The position numbers and the translations under genes are program-made. Source: Flaviaestuariibacter sp. (lineage in GTDB: Bacteria; Bacteroidota; Bacteroidia; Chitinophagales; Chitinophagaceae). Taken from it: a stretch of 64,000 nucleotides of DNA. Positions 54,892-62,497 of the stretch are shown piece after piece. Numbering within the stretch: position 1 is the first letter of the stretch; each line of letters opens with the position of its first letter. The notes beneath the pieces were generated by a model. That model saw nothing but the letters and a program-made list of their open reading frames with translations, did no database searches and was not told where the DNA came from. Location of the stretch: contig JAOQAI010000008.1 in the NCBI GenBank assembly GCA_025963645.1, forward strand, positions 62,001 through 126,000, written 5' to 3'.

Positions 54892-55701
54892 CTAAATGCT
54901 GTTAACAAACAAAATAGATATCCAACCTGATTTTTGAGTTTGTTTTACCAATTGTAATGCCTGTTGACTGCAAGCTTCCACAATGTCATTTTCATCTGCA
55001 ATTAGTAACCCACTGAAAAGAATAAAACCGCCGGGCACTACCGCTTTCTTCAAATCGGAGATAAAATGTAAAATCACGTTACGGTTAATATTGGCAAGAA
55101 TAATATCAAAAGCTTGGCCTGAGGGAACGACATCCTGCAAAACCATTTCAACCCTCTTGCAATTGTTGTTGGCTGCATTTTCATTACCATTTTCAATGCT
55201 CCATTTATCATTATCAATCGCCAGTACTGCAGCAGCGCCCAGCTTCTCTGCCAGAATCGCCAAAACTCCTGTGCCGGTGCCAAAATCAAAAACAGATTTA
55301 CCCATAAAATCCAATTCCCGCATTTGTTGCATCATCATGTAAGTTGTGGCATGATGTCCAGTGCCGAAACTCATTTTAGGTGTAATGAGAATATCATGTT
55401 GCACACCTTTAATGGGTTGGTGAAAATGAGCCCGAACCGCGCAAAAATCATCTACAATTACTGGTTCGAAATTACTCTCCCATTCTGCATTCCAGTTCTT
55501 CTCCGCAATGGTAGTCGTATAAAAAGTATAGCCATCAAGCGCCGCAGACACATCATAGCTGGGAAAATTATTCTCGTCAAAATATGCGATCAGCGTATTT
55601 TCTGTCTGCTCAAAGCCTACTGCTTCCAATTCTGATAAAACAGCGATCAAGATTTCCTGCTGTTCCTCCGTTGCTTCAATGCTTACCTGCGTATGATTCA
55701 T
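54892..55701 (-). CDS. prmA: Ribosomal protein L11 methyltransferase
   Basis: 269 residues. Class I methyltransferase: N-terminal L11-recognition region, then SFGTGHHATTYMMMQQM, motif I VFDFGTGTGVLAILAEKLGA, AIDNDKWSIENG, and ILANINRNVIL with the Asn-Pro-like loop. It trimethylates L11. It lies downstream of pnp behind a terminator. Confidence 0.92.
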   Translation of the reverse strand: MNHTQVSIEATEEQQEILIAVLSELEAVGFEQTENTLIAYFDENNFPSYDVSAALDGYTFYTTTIAEKNWNAEWESNFEPVIVDDFCAVRAHFHQPIKGVQHDILITPKMSFGTGHHATTYMMMQQMRELDFMGKSVFDFGTGTGVLAILAEKLGAAAVLAIDNDKWSIENGNENAANNNCKRVEMVLQDVVPSGQAFDIILANINRNVILHFISDLKKAVVPGGFILFSGLLIADENDIVEACSQQALQLVKQTQKSGWISILFVNSI

Positions 55702-55708
55702 CGTATAA

Positions 55709-55737
55709 AAATAAAAAGGCTGCCCGAAGACAGCCTT
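55709..55737 (-). terminator. Terminator after pnp
   Basis: 7-bp stem AAGGCTG (55716-55722 with 55731-55737) with a stretch of T on the minus strand (TTTTTATTTTTA). It sits between the pnp stop and the prmA start. Confidence 0.8.
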
Positions 55738-55757
55738 GTATAAAGTTAGATTTAAAA

Positions 55758-58097
55758 TTAACCTTCCGATTCTTGTGAACCTGCTTGCGGCTGGCCAGCT
55801 TGCTGCTCGTTAGAACCGCCGGTGTTGCGCTGGATCTTTGGGCGTTCGCTTTGCGGACGGTCATCACGACGCGGCGCTTCAAAGCGGCGATCATCACGAC
55901 GTTCACCTCTATCCCCTCTGTCGCCACGATCTCCACCTTCTCTTCTTTCTTCACTCATACCTTCTGGTCTTGGCATCAGTGCTTTGCGGGAAAGTTTGAA
56001 CTTGCCGGTCTTTTGATCGACGCCAACCAGTTTTACCTTGATCTTATCCCCTTCAGCTAAAACGCCATCCAATGACTCAAGGCGCTTCCAACTTACTTCG
56101 GAGATATGCAATAACCCCTGCTTGCCTGGCATAAATTCTACGAAAGCGCCGTAAGGCATCACAGATTTTACAATGGAATCGTACTCGCCACCTTCTTCAG
56201 GAACAGACACAATACCTTTTACCCAAGCTACCGCACGGTCTACATTCTCTTTAACCGTACCAAAAATGCTTACCTCACCGCGATCGTTCACTTCTTCCAA
56301 ATTGATCGTTGTGCCGGTTTCGCGTTGGATCTCCTGGATGATCTTACCGCCTGGCCCGATCACGGCGCCAATGAACTCACGCTCGATAAAGATCTTTTCC
56401 ATACGAGGCGCATGCGGCTTCACCTCTTCACGGGCTGCCGGTACGCATTCATACATCGCATCCAATATGTGCAGGCGACCACGACGGGCTTGCTCCAATG
56501 CTTGGCGCATCACTTCAATCGGCAAACCATCAACCTTGATATCCATCTGGATCCCGCAAATACCTTCACGGGTTCCGGTTACTTTAAAATCCATATCGCC
56601 CAAATGATCTTCATCACCAAGGATGTCGGTCAGGACCGCGAACTTTCCTTCCTTTGAGATCAAGCCCATGGCAACACCGGCCACATGCTTTGGAACCGGT
56701 ATACCCGAATCCATCAAGGCCAGGGAACCGGCACAAACCGTCGCCATGGAAGATGAGCCGTTTGATTCCAGGATATCACTCACCACCCGAACGGTGTAAG
56801 GGAAATCACCAGCAGGCATCATTTGCTTGAGCGAACGCTCCGCCAATTTACCATGACCGATCTCGCGGCGGCTGGCGCCACGCAAAAATTTCACCTCGCC
56901 GGTAGAAAAAGGCGGGAAATTATAATGTAGATAAAACTTAGAATCAACAGATTTGGCAGCGCTTTCAATCAACAATTCATCTAAAGGCGTTCCCAACGTA
57001 ACCGTTGTAAGTGATTGAGTTTCACCTCTTGTGAAAAGTGCTGAACCGTGCGGCGTTGGCAACACGTCAATCTCCATATCCAGCGGACGCACCTGGTCAA
57101 GGCTACGACCGTCAAGACGGATCTTATCGTTCAGAATCATGTCACGAACGACATCATATTGAAGATCGGATAAGTATTTTTTTACCAATTTAGTAGTGGC
57201 ATCAGGTAGCTTCTCTCCTTCTGGGAGGTTGGCTTCCTGCGTCATAATCGAAATGATCTCTTCTTTGATCACATCGTATTGTTCCTTTCGGGCAGCCTTC
57301 TTAACATTAGCTCTTGCCAATACTTCCATCTTCGGCGTACCGATTTCGTAAACACGGTCGCGGATAGCATCGTTCGTATCGGGACGTGGATAATCCCGCT
57401 TTTCTGCGATTCCGACCATATCACGCAACTCTTGCTGCGCTCTGATCTGAACGCGGATCGCATCATGCGCCAATTGTAAAGCTTCCAGCAGGTCTTCTTC
57501 GCTGCATTCTTTCGCCTGTCCTTCCACCATCATGATATTCTTTTCGGTGGCGGCGATGATGAAATCAAGTTCTGAAATCTCCATTTCATCCCTTGTCGGG
57601 TTAATCTTAAATACACCGTTGATGCGGGAAACCCGTACTTCAGAGATCACTTCCTGGATAGGAATAGTAGAAACGGCTAATGCGGAAGAAGCTGCTAAAC
57701 AAGCTAAGGCATCCGGCATGATCTGCGGATCGCTGGAAACCAGGGTAACGATCACCTGCACTTCGCAGAGGTAATCCTCAGGGAAAAGCGGACGCAGCGC
57801 CCGGTCAATAAGGCGGGAAGTAAGAATCTCGTAGTCGTTCAGGCGAGCTTCTCTCTTGAAGAAAGAACCCGGGATACGACCGGCGGAAGAAAACTTTTCC
57901 ATATAATCCACTGAAAGCGGGAAAAAATCTTGTCCTTCTTTCGGCTTTTCGGTAGCGCAAACAGTAGCGAGGATGATACAATTGCCGCATTTAACGGTAA
58001 CCGAACCATCCGCCTGGCGGGCCAAACGGCCGGTTTCGATGGTCACTTCGCGGCCATCACCAATATCGAATGTTTTAGAAAACTTTTGAGTCAACAT
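55758..58097 (-). CDS. pnp: Polynucleotide phosphorylase
   Basis: 779 residues from ATG 58097; an upstream start at 58157 adds 20 residues not in the family. Two RNase PH domains (the active second one with RRGRLHILDAMYECVP), a KH domain (GPGGKIIQEIQRETGTTINL) and an S1 domain (VKSVMPYGAFVEFMPGKQG). The last ~70 residues are disordered, with REGGDRGDRGDRGERRDD and many Arg, Asp and Gln. It degrades RNA 3'-5' using phosphate and can add tails. rpsO lies just upstream, the common rpsO-pnp order. Confidence 0.96.
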   Translation of the reverse strand: MLTQKFSKTFDIGDGREVTIETGRLARQADGSVTVKCGNCIILATVCATEKPKEGQDFFPLSVDYMEKFSSAGRIPGSFFKREARLNDYEILTSRLIDRALRPLFPEDYLCEVQVIVTLVSSDPQIMPDALACLAASSALAVSTIPIQEVISEVRVSRINGVFKINPTRDEMEISELDFIIAATEKNIMMVEGQAKECSEEDLLEALQLAHDAIRVQIRAQQELRDMVGIAEKRDYPRPDTNDAIRDRVYEIGTPKMEVLARANVKKAARKEQYDVIKEEIISIMTQEANLPEGEKLPDATTKLVKKYLSDLQYDVVRDMILNDKIRLDGRSLDQVRPLDMEIDVLPTPHGSALFTRGETQSLTTVTLGTPLDELLIESAAKSVDSKFYLHYNFPPFSTGEVKFLRGASRREIGHGKLAERSLKQMMPAGDFPYTVRVVSDILESNGSSSMATVCAGSLALMDSGIPVPKHVAGVAMGLISKEGKFAVLTDILGDEDHLGDMDFKVTGTREGICGIQMDIKVDGLPIEVMRQALEQARRGRLHILDAMYECVPAAREEVKPHAPRMEKIFIEREFIGAVIGPGGKIIQEIQRETGTTINLEEVNDRGEVSIFGTVKENVDRAVAWVKGIVSVPEEGGEYDSIVKSVMPYGAFVEFMPGKQGLLHISEVSWKRLESLDGVLAEGDKIKVKLVGVDQKTGKFKLSRKALMPRPEGMSEERREGGDRGDRGDRGERRDDRRFEAPRRDDRPQSERPKIQRNTGGSNEQQAGQPQAGSQESEG

Positions 58098-58150
58098 AAA
58101 AAATGTAGTTGTGTAAGTGAATAGAAGGGCAGGCAAATAAGCGCCATAAA

Positions 58151-58182
58151 AAACCAAAACCCAACGGCCTTGCGGTGTTGGG
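58151..58182 (-). terminator. Terminator-like hairpin between rpsO and pnp
   Basis: Stem CCCAAC (58160-58165) with GTTGGG (58177-58182), 11-nt loop and a T-rich tail on the minus strand. It may attenuate read-through into pnp or be a processing site. Confidence 0.6.
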
Positions 58183-58214
58183 AGGTGGTTATATAGGTTT
58201 AGATAGCTTCAAAC

Positions 58215-58484
58215 TTATTTACGGATGCCTAATTTCTCGATCAGTTGGCGATACCCCTGCAGGTTGTGCTTAGCAAGGTAATTCAGCAAGCGGCGACGGC
58301 GACCTACCAGGTGCATCAGTCCGCGATGTGTAGAGAAATCTTTTTTGTTAGTAGAGAGGTGAGCAGAGATCTGCGCCATGCGCTCTGTAACCAGGGCGAT
58401 CTGACCTTCAATTGAACCTGTATTGGTTTCACTTCCACCGTACTGGGCAAAAATGCCGGCTTTTTTTTCTTTCGTTAATGACAT
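58215..58484 (-). CDS. rpsO: 30S ribosomal protein S15
   Basis: 89 residues, exact family length. GSIEGQIALVTERMAQISAH and HRGLMHLVGRRRRLLNYL are the 16S-binding signature. It binds 16S helices 20-22 early in 30S assembly. Confidence 0.97.
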   Translation of the reverse strand: MSLTKEKKAGIFAQYGGSETNTGSIEGQIALVTERMAQISAHLSTNKKDFSTHRGLMHLVGRRRRLLNYLAKHNLQGYRQLIEKLGIRK

Positions 58485-58543
58485 CGTTACGATTTTTTCT
58501 CGGTGCCCGAATTAGGAACCGTTTGGGTTTACTTATTTTGGCG

Positions 58544-58551
58544 CAAAGGTA
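58544..58551 (-). promoter_or_regulatory. -7 box for rpsO
   Basis: Minus-strand TACCTTTG, perfect TAnnTTTG, 59 nt before the rpsO ATG. The leader is long enough for autoregulation by S15, as known in other bacteria; no structure was confirmed. Confidence 0.55.
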
Positions 58552-58560
58552 AGCAATCGA

Positions 58561-58585
58561 ATGTAAAATGTAAAATGTAAAATGG
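58561..58585. repeat. 7-bp direct repeats (ATGTAAA), 3.5 copies
   Basis: ATGTAAA three times in perfect succession followed by ATGG, directly upstream of the rpsO -7 box. Confidence 0.9.
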
Positions 58586-58730
58586 AGAATGTGTTAAGAA
58601 GTCGTTGCTTTTGAGCATGTTGGAAAAGAAATTCCTCTCAATGTCATCCCATTTCTATACAGTTGTGCGTCAAATCCCTTTTTTAGAAGCACACTTTAAT
58701 CAGAAGAAGCTACACTGCTGGCTTGTCTGA

Positions 58731-58939
58731 CTGTTAAGCAGGTAAACAAGCTTACACATTCGGGTAACCATTTTGCACATGGAGGTTGACATCTTACACT
58801 GCCAGGTAGTCACTTTACACGGCAGGGTAGTCATCTTACACTTCTGGATAACGGACCTGTACAGTTGGGTAGCCTTCTTGCAGCCCCGGGTAATGTGCTT
58901 ACACAGCAGGTAGCCCTCTTACACAGAAGACAGGCACAT
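58731..58939. repeat. 21-bp tandem repeat array (8 units plus edges)
   Basis: Units starting at 58752, 58773, 58794, 58815, 58836, 58857, 58878 and 58899 are spaced by exactly 21 bp, then one of 20 bp (58919), and a decayed unit precedes at ~58731. The consensus is TTACACnnnnnGGTAnnnn(T/C). Read from 58752 on the plus strand, it is open and gives heptads L-H-x-x-V-x-x (LHIRVTI, LHMEVDI, LHCQVVT, LHGRVVI) and so on to a stop after the eighth unit. The minus strand is open too, with heptads C-K-x-x-T-x-x. This fills the 485-bp gap between rpsO and miaE. No coding potential is otherwise assigned. Confidence 0.9.
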
Positions 58940-58957
58940 TTGATGGTCCCGTCTGTC

Positions 58958-58965
58958 TATTTTTG
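58958..58965 (+). promoter_or_regulatory. miaE promoter, leaderless spacing
   Basis: TATTTTTG, perfect TAnnTTTG, 4 nt before ATG 58970. A TTTG is 15 bp upstream, slightly close. It lies immediately after the 21-bp array. Confidence 0.6.
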
Positions 58966-58969
58966 CCCT

Positions 58970-59590
58970 ATGGATGCTTCTCCTCCGCTTTCTGCTGATG
59001 CCCGGTCAATTTTAGGCTTGCAACTCCCTACTGATCCCCGCTGGGTGAACCTGGCGGCGCTTTCGCTGGAAGAGGTGCTTTCCGACCATGCGTATTGCGA
59101 ACAAAAGGCGGCTATCACCTGCATTTCACTGATTCAGCGGTATAGCCGGAAAGAGAAGCTGGTGAATTCCTTAGCGCCTATTGTTACCGAAGAATGGGGT
59201 CATTTCCGCATGGTTTTAGCCGAACTGCAAAAACGAGGGCTGCCATTGGGTAACCAGCGGAAGGATGAATATGTAGCTGCCCTATTTGACTATACCCAAA
59301 AAGGCGGCGGCGAGGAAGGCCGCCTGCTGGATCAATTGCTGATGATGGCCATGATCGAAGCGCGGAGCTGCGAGCGGTTTAAAAGGTTAAGCGAAGGATT
59401 GGACGATGACTACCTGCGCAAATTCTACCGCCGGTTCATGGAAAGCGAGGCCGGGCATTATACCCTTTTCATTGAATTGGCGGAAACCTATATTGAAAAA
59501 GAAAAAGTGCAAAATCGGTGGAAAGAGTGGCTGGCGTATGAAGCGGAAGTGATGAAGAAGATGGAAGTTAGAGGGGATCGGATACATTAA
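58970..59590 (+). CDS. miaE: tRNA-(ms2io6A)-hydroxylase MiaE
   Basis: 206 residues from ATG 58970. The open frame extends upstream to 58865 but those 35 codons come from the 21-bp repeat array and lie upstream of the -7 box. Ferritin-like diiron fold: ligands in LSDHAYCEQKAA, EEWGHFRM (ExxH), MIEARSCERF and ESEAGHYTLF (ExxH). It hydroxylates the isopentenyl group of ms2i6A37 in tRNAs using O2. The 3' end overlaps the convergent GSCFA gene by 23 bp. Confidence 0.93.
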   Translation: MDASPPLSADARSILGLQLPTDPRWVNLAALSLEEVLSDHAYCEQKAAITCISLIQRYSRKEKLVNSLAPIVTEEWGHFRMVLAELQKRGLPLGNQRKDEYVAALFDYTQKGGGEEGRLLDQLLMMAMIEARSCERFKRLSEGLDDDYLRKFYRRFMESEAGHYTLFIELAETYIEKEKVQNRWKEWLAYEAEVMKKMEVRGDRIH

Positions 59591-60629
59591 CCCCTGTCCC
59601 CCCAAGCTGGCTGAAATACTCTAACTCCTCGCTAAAATCCAGTTGCGGATACTGAGTTTGCAGAACGTTTGCTTTTTCGTAATGACTTTGCAGGAACCGC
59701 TGGTGGGCTTCTGTTTGCGGGTGCGAGGCTTTGTGCTTGCGGGCAATATTCAATTTTTTGATCTCCTTGATAGCGGCGCCGCTTTCTTCGGTAATAAAAG
59801 TATTGGTAAAATGCTCCAGCACAAATTCGGTGGCGAGGTAGTTCGGATGCACCATGTCTTCCGAATAAAAACGATAATCGCGGAGAACGTCGATAACCAG
59901 CTCGTAAGAAGGGAAATAATAGAGCTTGTCAAACTTGTTGACGAGGTGATGCACCGCTTCGAGAAGGCGGGCTTTGCTGCGGTTGTTCTCCATTACACCG
60001 TCGCGGATATGCCGCACCGGACTAATCGTAAATAGGATGCGCAGCGCCGGGTTGAACCGGAAAAGCTTGTGGATGGCATTATCGAGACTGGCAACCGTTT
60101 CGTCAATCGACAGTAAATGCTTTTGAAACCATTGCGCAGGAGCGCGGTGACAGTTGGCGACAGCCCCCTCCAAACCTCCGCCAACGGGGGAGGCTTTCGA
60201 CGACTCCGATAGTTTGGAAGTTTCTTTCGTTAGGCGATATGAGAAAGACGAACCAAGGGTTATAATAAGCCAATCAGCTTCTTGCAAAAACCTATGGGCT
60301 TGTGTTTGCGAGCTGTTAATTCTTTGAATAACAGCGGCTTTATCCATGCCGGAAAAGCGGCTGTGGTGCTTCCAGCTATGCCATAATTCATTCAGCTCGA
60401 AAAGATCGGCTTCGCTGTATTGATCATTGGTGATATACGATGTGAGACTGGCGCAGACCGATGCCGGATCGAAAAGAATGCCGTTGGGATTTTGCAGTAC
60501 GCTGAATTTCAAATCTTTTAACGCATTGCCGATATGCTCCGTAAAGCAGGAGCCCACCGACAATATCTTTTGCCCATGGCTGATCTGCGCATCGGGCTTC
60601 GGGATATTTATGTTGAGCATCAGGTTCAT
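59568..60629 (-). CDS. GSCFA domain protein
   Basis: 353 residues (ATG 60620 is an alternative start three codons in). The namesake motif KILSVGSCFTEHIG is at the N-terminus; LIITLGSSFSYRL and the HP-containing EDMVHPNYLATEF are SGNH-like. GSCFA proteins are related to GDSL/SGNH esterases, typical of Bacteroidota, substrate unknown. A repeat-derived insert ASPVGGGLEGAVANCHRAP is found near residue 150 and looks like an in-frame repeat insertion. It is followed 1 bp upstream by HMG-CoA lyase on the same strand. Confidence 0.9.
   Translation of the reverse strand: MNLMLNINIPKPDAQISHGQKILSVGSCFTEHIGNALKDLKFSVLQNPNGILFDPASVCASLTSYITNDQYSEADLFELNELWHSWKHHSRFSGMDKAAVIQRINSSQTQAHRFLQEADWLIITLGSSFSYRLTKETSKLSESSKASPVGGGLEGAVANCHRAPAQWFQKHLLSIDETVASLDNAIHKLFRFNPALRILFTISPVRHIRDGVMENNRSKARLLEAVHHLVNKFDKLYYFPSYELVIDVLRDYRFYSEDMVHPNYLATEFVLEHFTNTFITEESGAAIKEIKKLNIARKHKASHPQTEAHQRFLQSHYEKANVLQTQYPQLDFSEELEYFSQLGGTGVNVSDPL
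60161..60197. repeat. GC-rich palindromic element inside the GSCFA gene
   Basis: The plus strand reads CAGCCCCCTCC...GGGGGAGGCTTT, an imperfect inverted repeat. It is in frame and encodes the Gly-rich insert of the GSCFA protein. Related in style to the pair at 61476 and 61708. Confidence 0.6.
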
Positions 60630-61535
60630 CTATGCAAATATTTCGTCGGCTAGTGTAAGGCATTTTTGTAAAGCGGCTTCGTTGATAGCCAGATCGATTC
60701 CTTTCTCTTTAAAGAAGCCCAGTAGCCATTCGGTATTCATATTTCCTACGAGATCGTCTTTTGCCATAGGGCAACCACCAATGCCTTTCAGGGCGCCATC
60801 AAAGCGGGTAGCGCCAGCCTCGTAAGCAGCAGCTACTTTCTCCCGCCAGCCATTGGAAGTAGAATGCAGGTGAACACCAATCTCTGTATTGGGCAGGGAC
60901 TGTACAAGATACGAGGTGATGCGATTAATAGCATCCGGCGTGGCTACACCTACGGTATCGGCTAAAGAAATAATGCGGATACCCTCTTTTACGATCTTAT
61001 CCACCCACTCAAAAACCACAGCTTCAGAAAATGGATCGCCGTAGGGATTGCCAAAGCCCATTGAAATATAAACCACGAGCTCTTTTCGGTTAGATGTACA
61101 CAATTGTTGAATTTCTTTCACCCGCTGCAAGGCATCGGCTATGGAGGCATTGGTATTGCGTTGCTGAAAAGTTTCGGAAACAGAAAAAGGAAAGCCCAGG
61201 AATTTGATGGCATCGTATTGAACGGCTTCCTCTGCGCCGCGAGTATTGGCTACAATGGCAAGCAGGTTTGACTTGGTGCTTTGTACATTCAACCTCGTAA
61301 TTACTTCCTTCGTATCCGCCATTTGCGGAATAGCTTTGGGCGAAACGAAAGAGCCAAAATCGAGGGTATCAAATCCTACCTCAGCTAAGGCATTGATATA
61401 TTCAATTTTCTTGTCGGTTGGTATAAACGTCTTCCAGCCTTGCATCGCATCGCGGGGGCATTCAATTAATTTAAAAGTCCCTTGTCCCCCGGTGGGGGAA
61501 CTTAGGTCAATGTTGCTTTTAATGTGTTGAGTCAT
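60630..61535 (-). CDS. Hydroxymethylglutaryl-CoA lyase
   Basis: 301 residues. HMGL/DRE-TIM barrel: IECPRDAMQGWKTFIPT (Arg-Asp catalytic pair), DFGSFVSPKAIPQMAD, ADTVGVATPDAINR, VHLHSTSNGW (His metal ligands) and the mobile Cys loop KGIGGCPMAKDD. It splits HMG-CoA to acetoacetate and acetyl-CoA in leucine catabolism. The N-terminal ~12 residues DLSSPTGGQGT derive from a GC-rich repeat, so the true start may be nearby; no change was made. Downstream GSCFA follows without a gap. Confidence 0.9.
   Translation of the reverse strand: MTQHIKSNIDLSSPTGGQGTFKLIECPRDAMQGWKTFIPTDKKIEYINALAEVGFDTLDFGSFVSPKAIPQMADTKEVITRLNVQSTKSNLLAIVANTRGAEEAVQYDAIKFLGFPFSVSETFQQRNTNASIADALQRVKEIQQLCTSNRKELVVYISMGFGNPYGDPFSEAVVFEWVDKIVKEGIRIISLADTVGVATPDAINRITSYLVQSLPNTEIGVHLHSTSNGWREKVAAAYEAGATRFDGALKGIGGCPMAKDDLVGNMNTEWLLGFFKEKGIDLAINEAALQKCLTLADEIFA
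61476..61506. repeat. GC-rich palindromic element, copy B
   Basis: Core GTCCCCCGGTGGGGGAAC at 61484-61501, itself close to a palindrome. It is the exact reverse complement of the core of copy C at 61713-61730; extended over the next five bases 22 of 23 positions match. It lies in the 5' end of the HMG-CoA lyase frame. Confidence 0.85.
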
Positions 61536-61707
61536 GCGTCAGATTAAAGTTGCAAAAGAGGTGCGAATAATTCATCATAGTGAATAGCATTTCTAACCCA
61601 TGTTAATCGATAAAAACGCTTAAGAGTCAATGTTCAATACGCAATGATCAATTAACAGAACAGCCAAATATCGAATAAGAAGGGTTGAAAAAGAAAACCA
61701 GCAAGCG

Positions 61708-61738
61708 CCTAGGTTCCCCCACCGGGGGACAGAGGGCT
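61708..61738. repeat. GC-rich palindromic element, copy C
   Basis: Core GTTCCCCCACCGGGGGAC at 61713-61730, the reverse complement of copy B. It overlaps the last codons of rlmB (minus), giving the end LSPGGGT. With copy B it flanks the HMG-CoA lyase 5' end and its upstream gap as an inverted pair. Confidence 0.85.
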
Positions 61739-62494
61739 TCGCTGTTTCATCACTTCGTAAAGAATCATCCCCGTAGCTACGGAAACGTTCAACGATTCAA
61801 ATTCACCCGTCATCGGTATTTTGATCTGCTCGTCGCATATCTTTAAAAGCGCCGGGTAAATACCTTTGTCCTCGCTACCCATCACGATAGCAACCGGTTC
61901 TGTAAAGTCTGTTTCGAAAGTGGTTTTAGTCGCGGTCATTTCACTGCCTAAAACTTTTATTCCATTAAGGCGTAGTTCATCCACAGCCTTCATCAGGCTA
62001 TTAACACGGCAGATCGGTATTTTCTCCAACGCTCCTGCAGATGTCAGCATTGCATCTTCATTCAAAGCGCCCACGCCTTTATCAGGAATAATGATAGCCT
62101 GCACACCGGTGGAAAAAGCAGTGCGGGCTATTCCTCCTATATTTCGCACATCCGTGATGCCATCTAAAATAAGAAGGAGCGGCACCTTACCGCTTTCGAC
62201 AACCAATGAAATAACTTGCTGTAAGTCCTGATATTGAATCGTAGAGATGATGGCAATAACGCCTCCGTGCTCACCGGCATTAAAGCTGTTTAACTTCTCC
62301 ACCGGTACATAGTTAACTGGCACCGCATGTTGCGACCCAAGCTTTCGTATTTCTTCTTCCAGGTCGCGGTAAGCATTGCTTTGCAGGTAGATGCGATCCA
62401 GTTGCTGGCCGGCATCCAGTGCTTCTATGATGGCCCGTTTGCCAACCACCAGTGTATTTTTCTTAGGGCGATGCTGTGGTCTGAAATTTTTCAA
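61709..62494 (-). CDS. rlmB: 23S rRNA (guanosine-2251-2'-O)-methyltransferase RlmB
   Basis: 261 residues with an N-terminal substrate-binding domain (VVGKRAIIEALDAGQQLDRIYL) and a SPOUT domain: LILDGITDVRNIGGIARTAF (motif 1), AIVMGSEDKGIYPALL (motif 2) and IPMTGEFESLNVSVATGMIL (motif 3). It methylates G2251 of 23S rRNA. The last seven or so residues (SPLSPGGGT) come from repeat copy C, so the original stop was probably displaced. Confidence 0.93.
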   Translation of the reverse strand: MKNFRPQHRPKKNTLVVGKRAIIEALDAGQQLDRIYLQSNAYRDLEEEIRKLGSQHAVPVNYVPVEKLNSFNAGEHGGVIAIISTIQYQDLQQVISLVVESGKVPLLLILDGITDVRNIGGIARTAFSTGVQAIIIPDKGVGALNEDAMLTSAGALEKIPICRVNSLMKAVDELRLNGIKVLGSEMTATKTTFETDFTEPVAIVMGSEDKGIYPALLKICDEQIKIPMTGEFESLNVSVATGMILYEVMKQRSPLSPGGGT

Positions 62495-62497
62495 TAG

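Noticed and set aside
58731..58939. CRISPR array between rpsO and miaE
   Set aside because: The units are contiguous 21-mers without repeat-spacer alternation and with variable sequence; no cas genes are near.
58865..58969. 35-codon upstream extension of miaE
   Set aside because: The extension is read from the 21-bp repeats and lies upstream of the -7 box; the family begins near residue 36.
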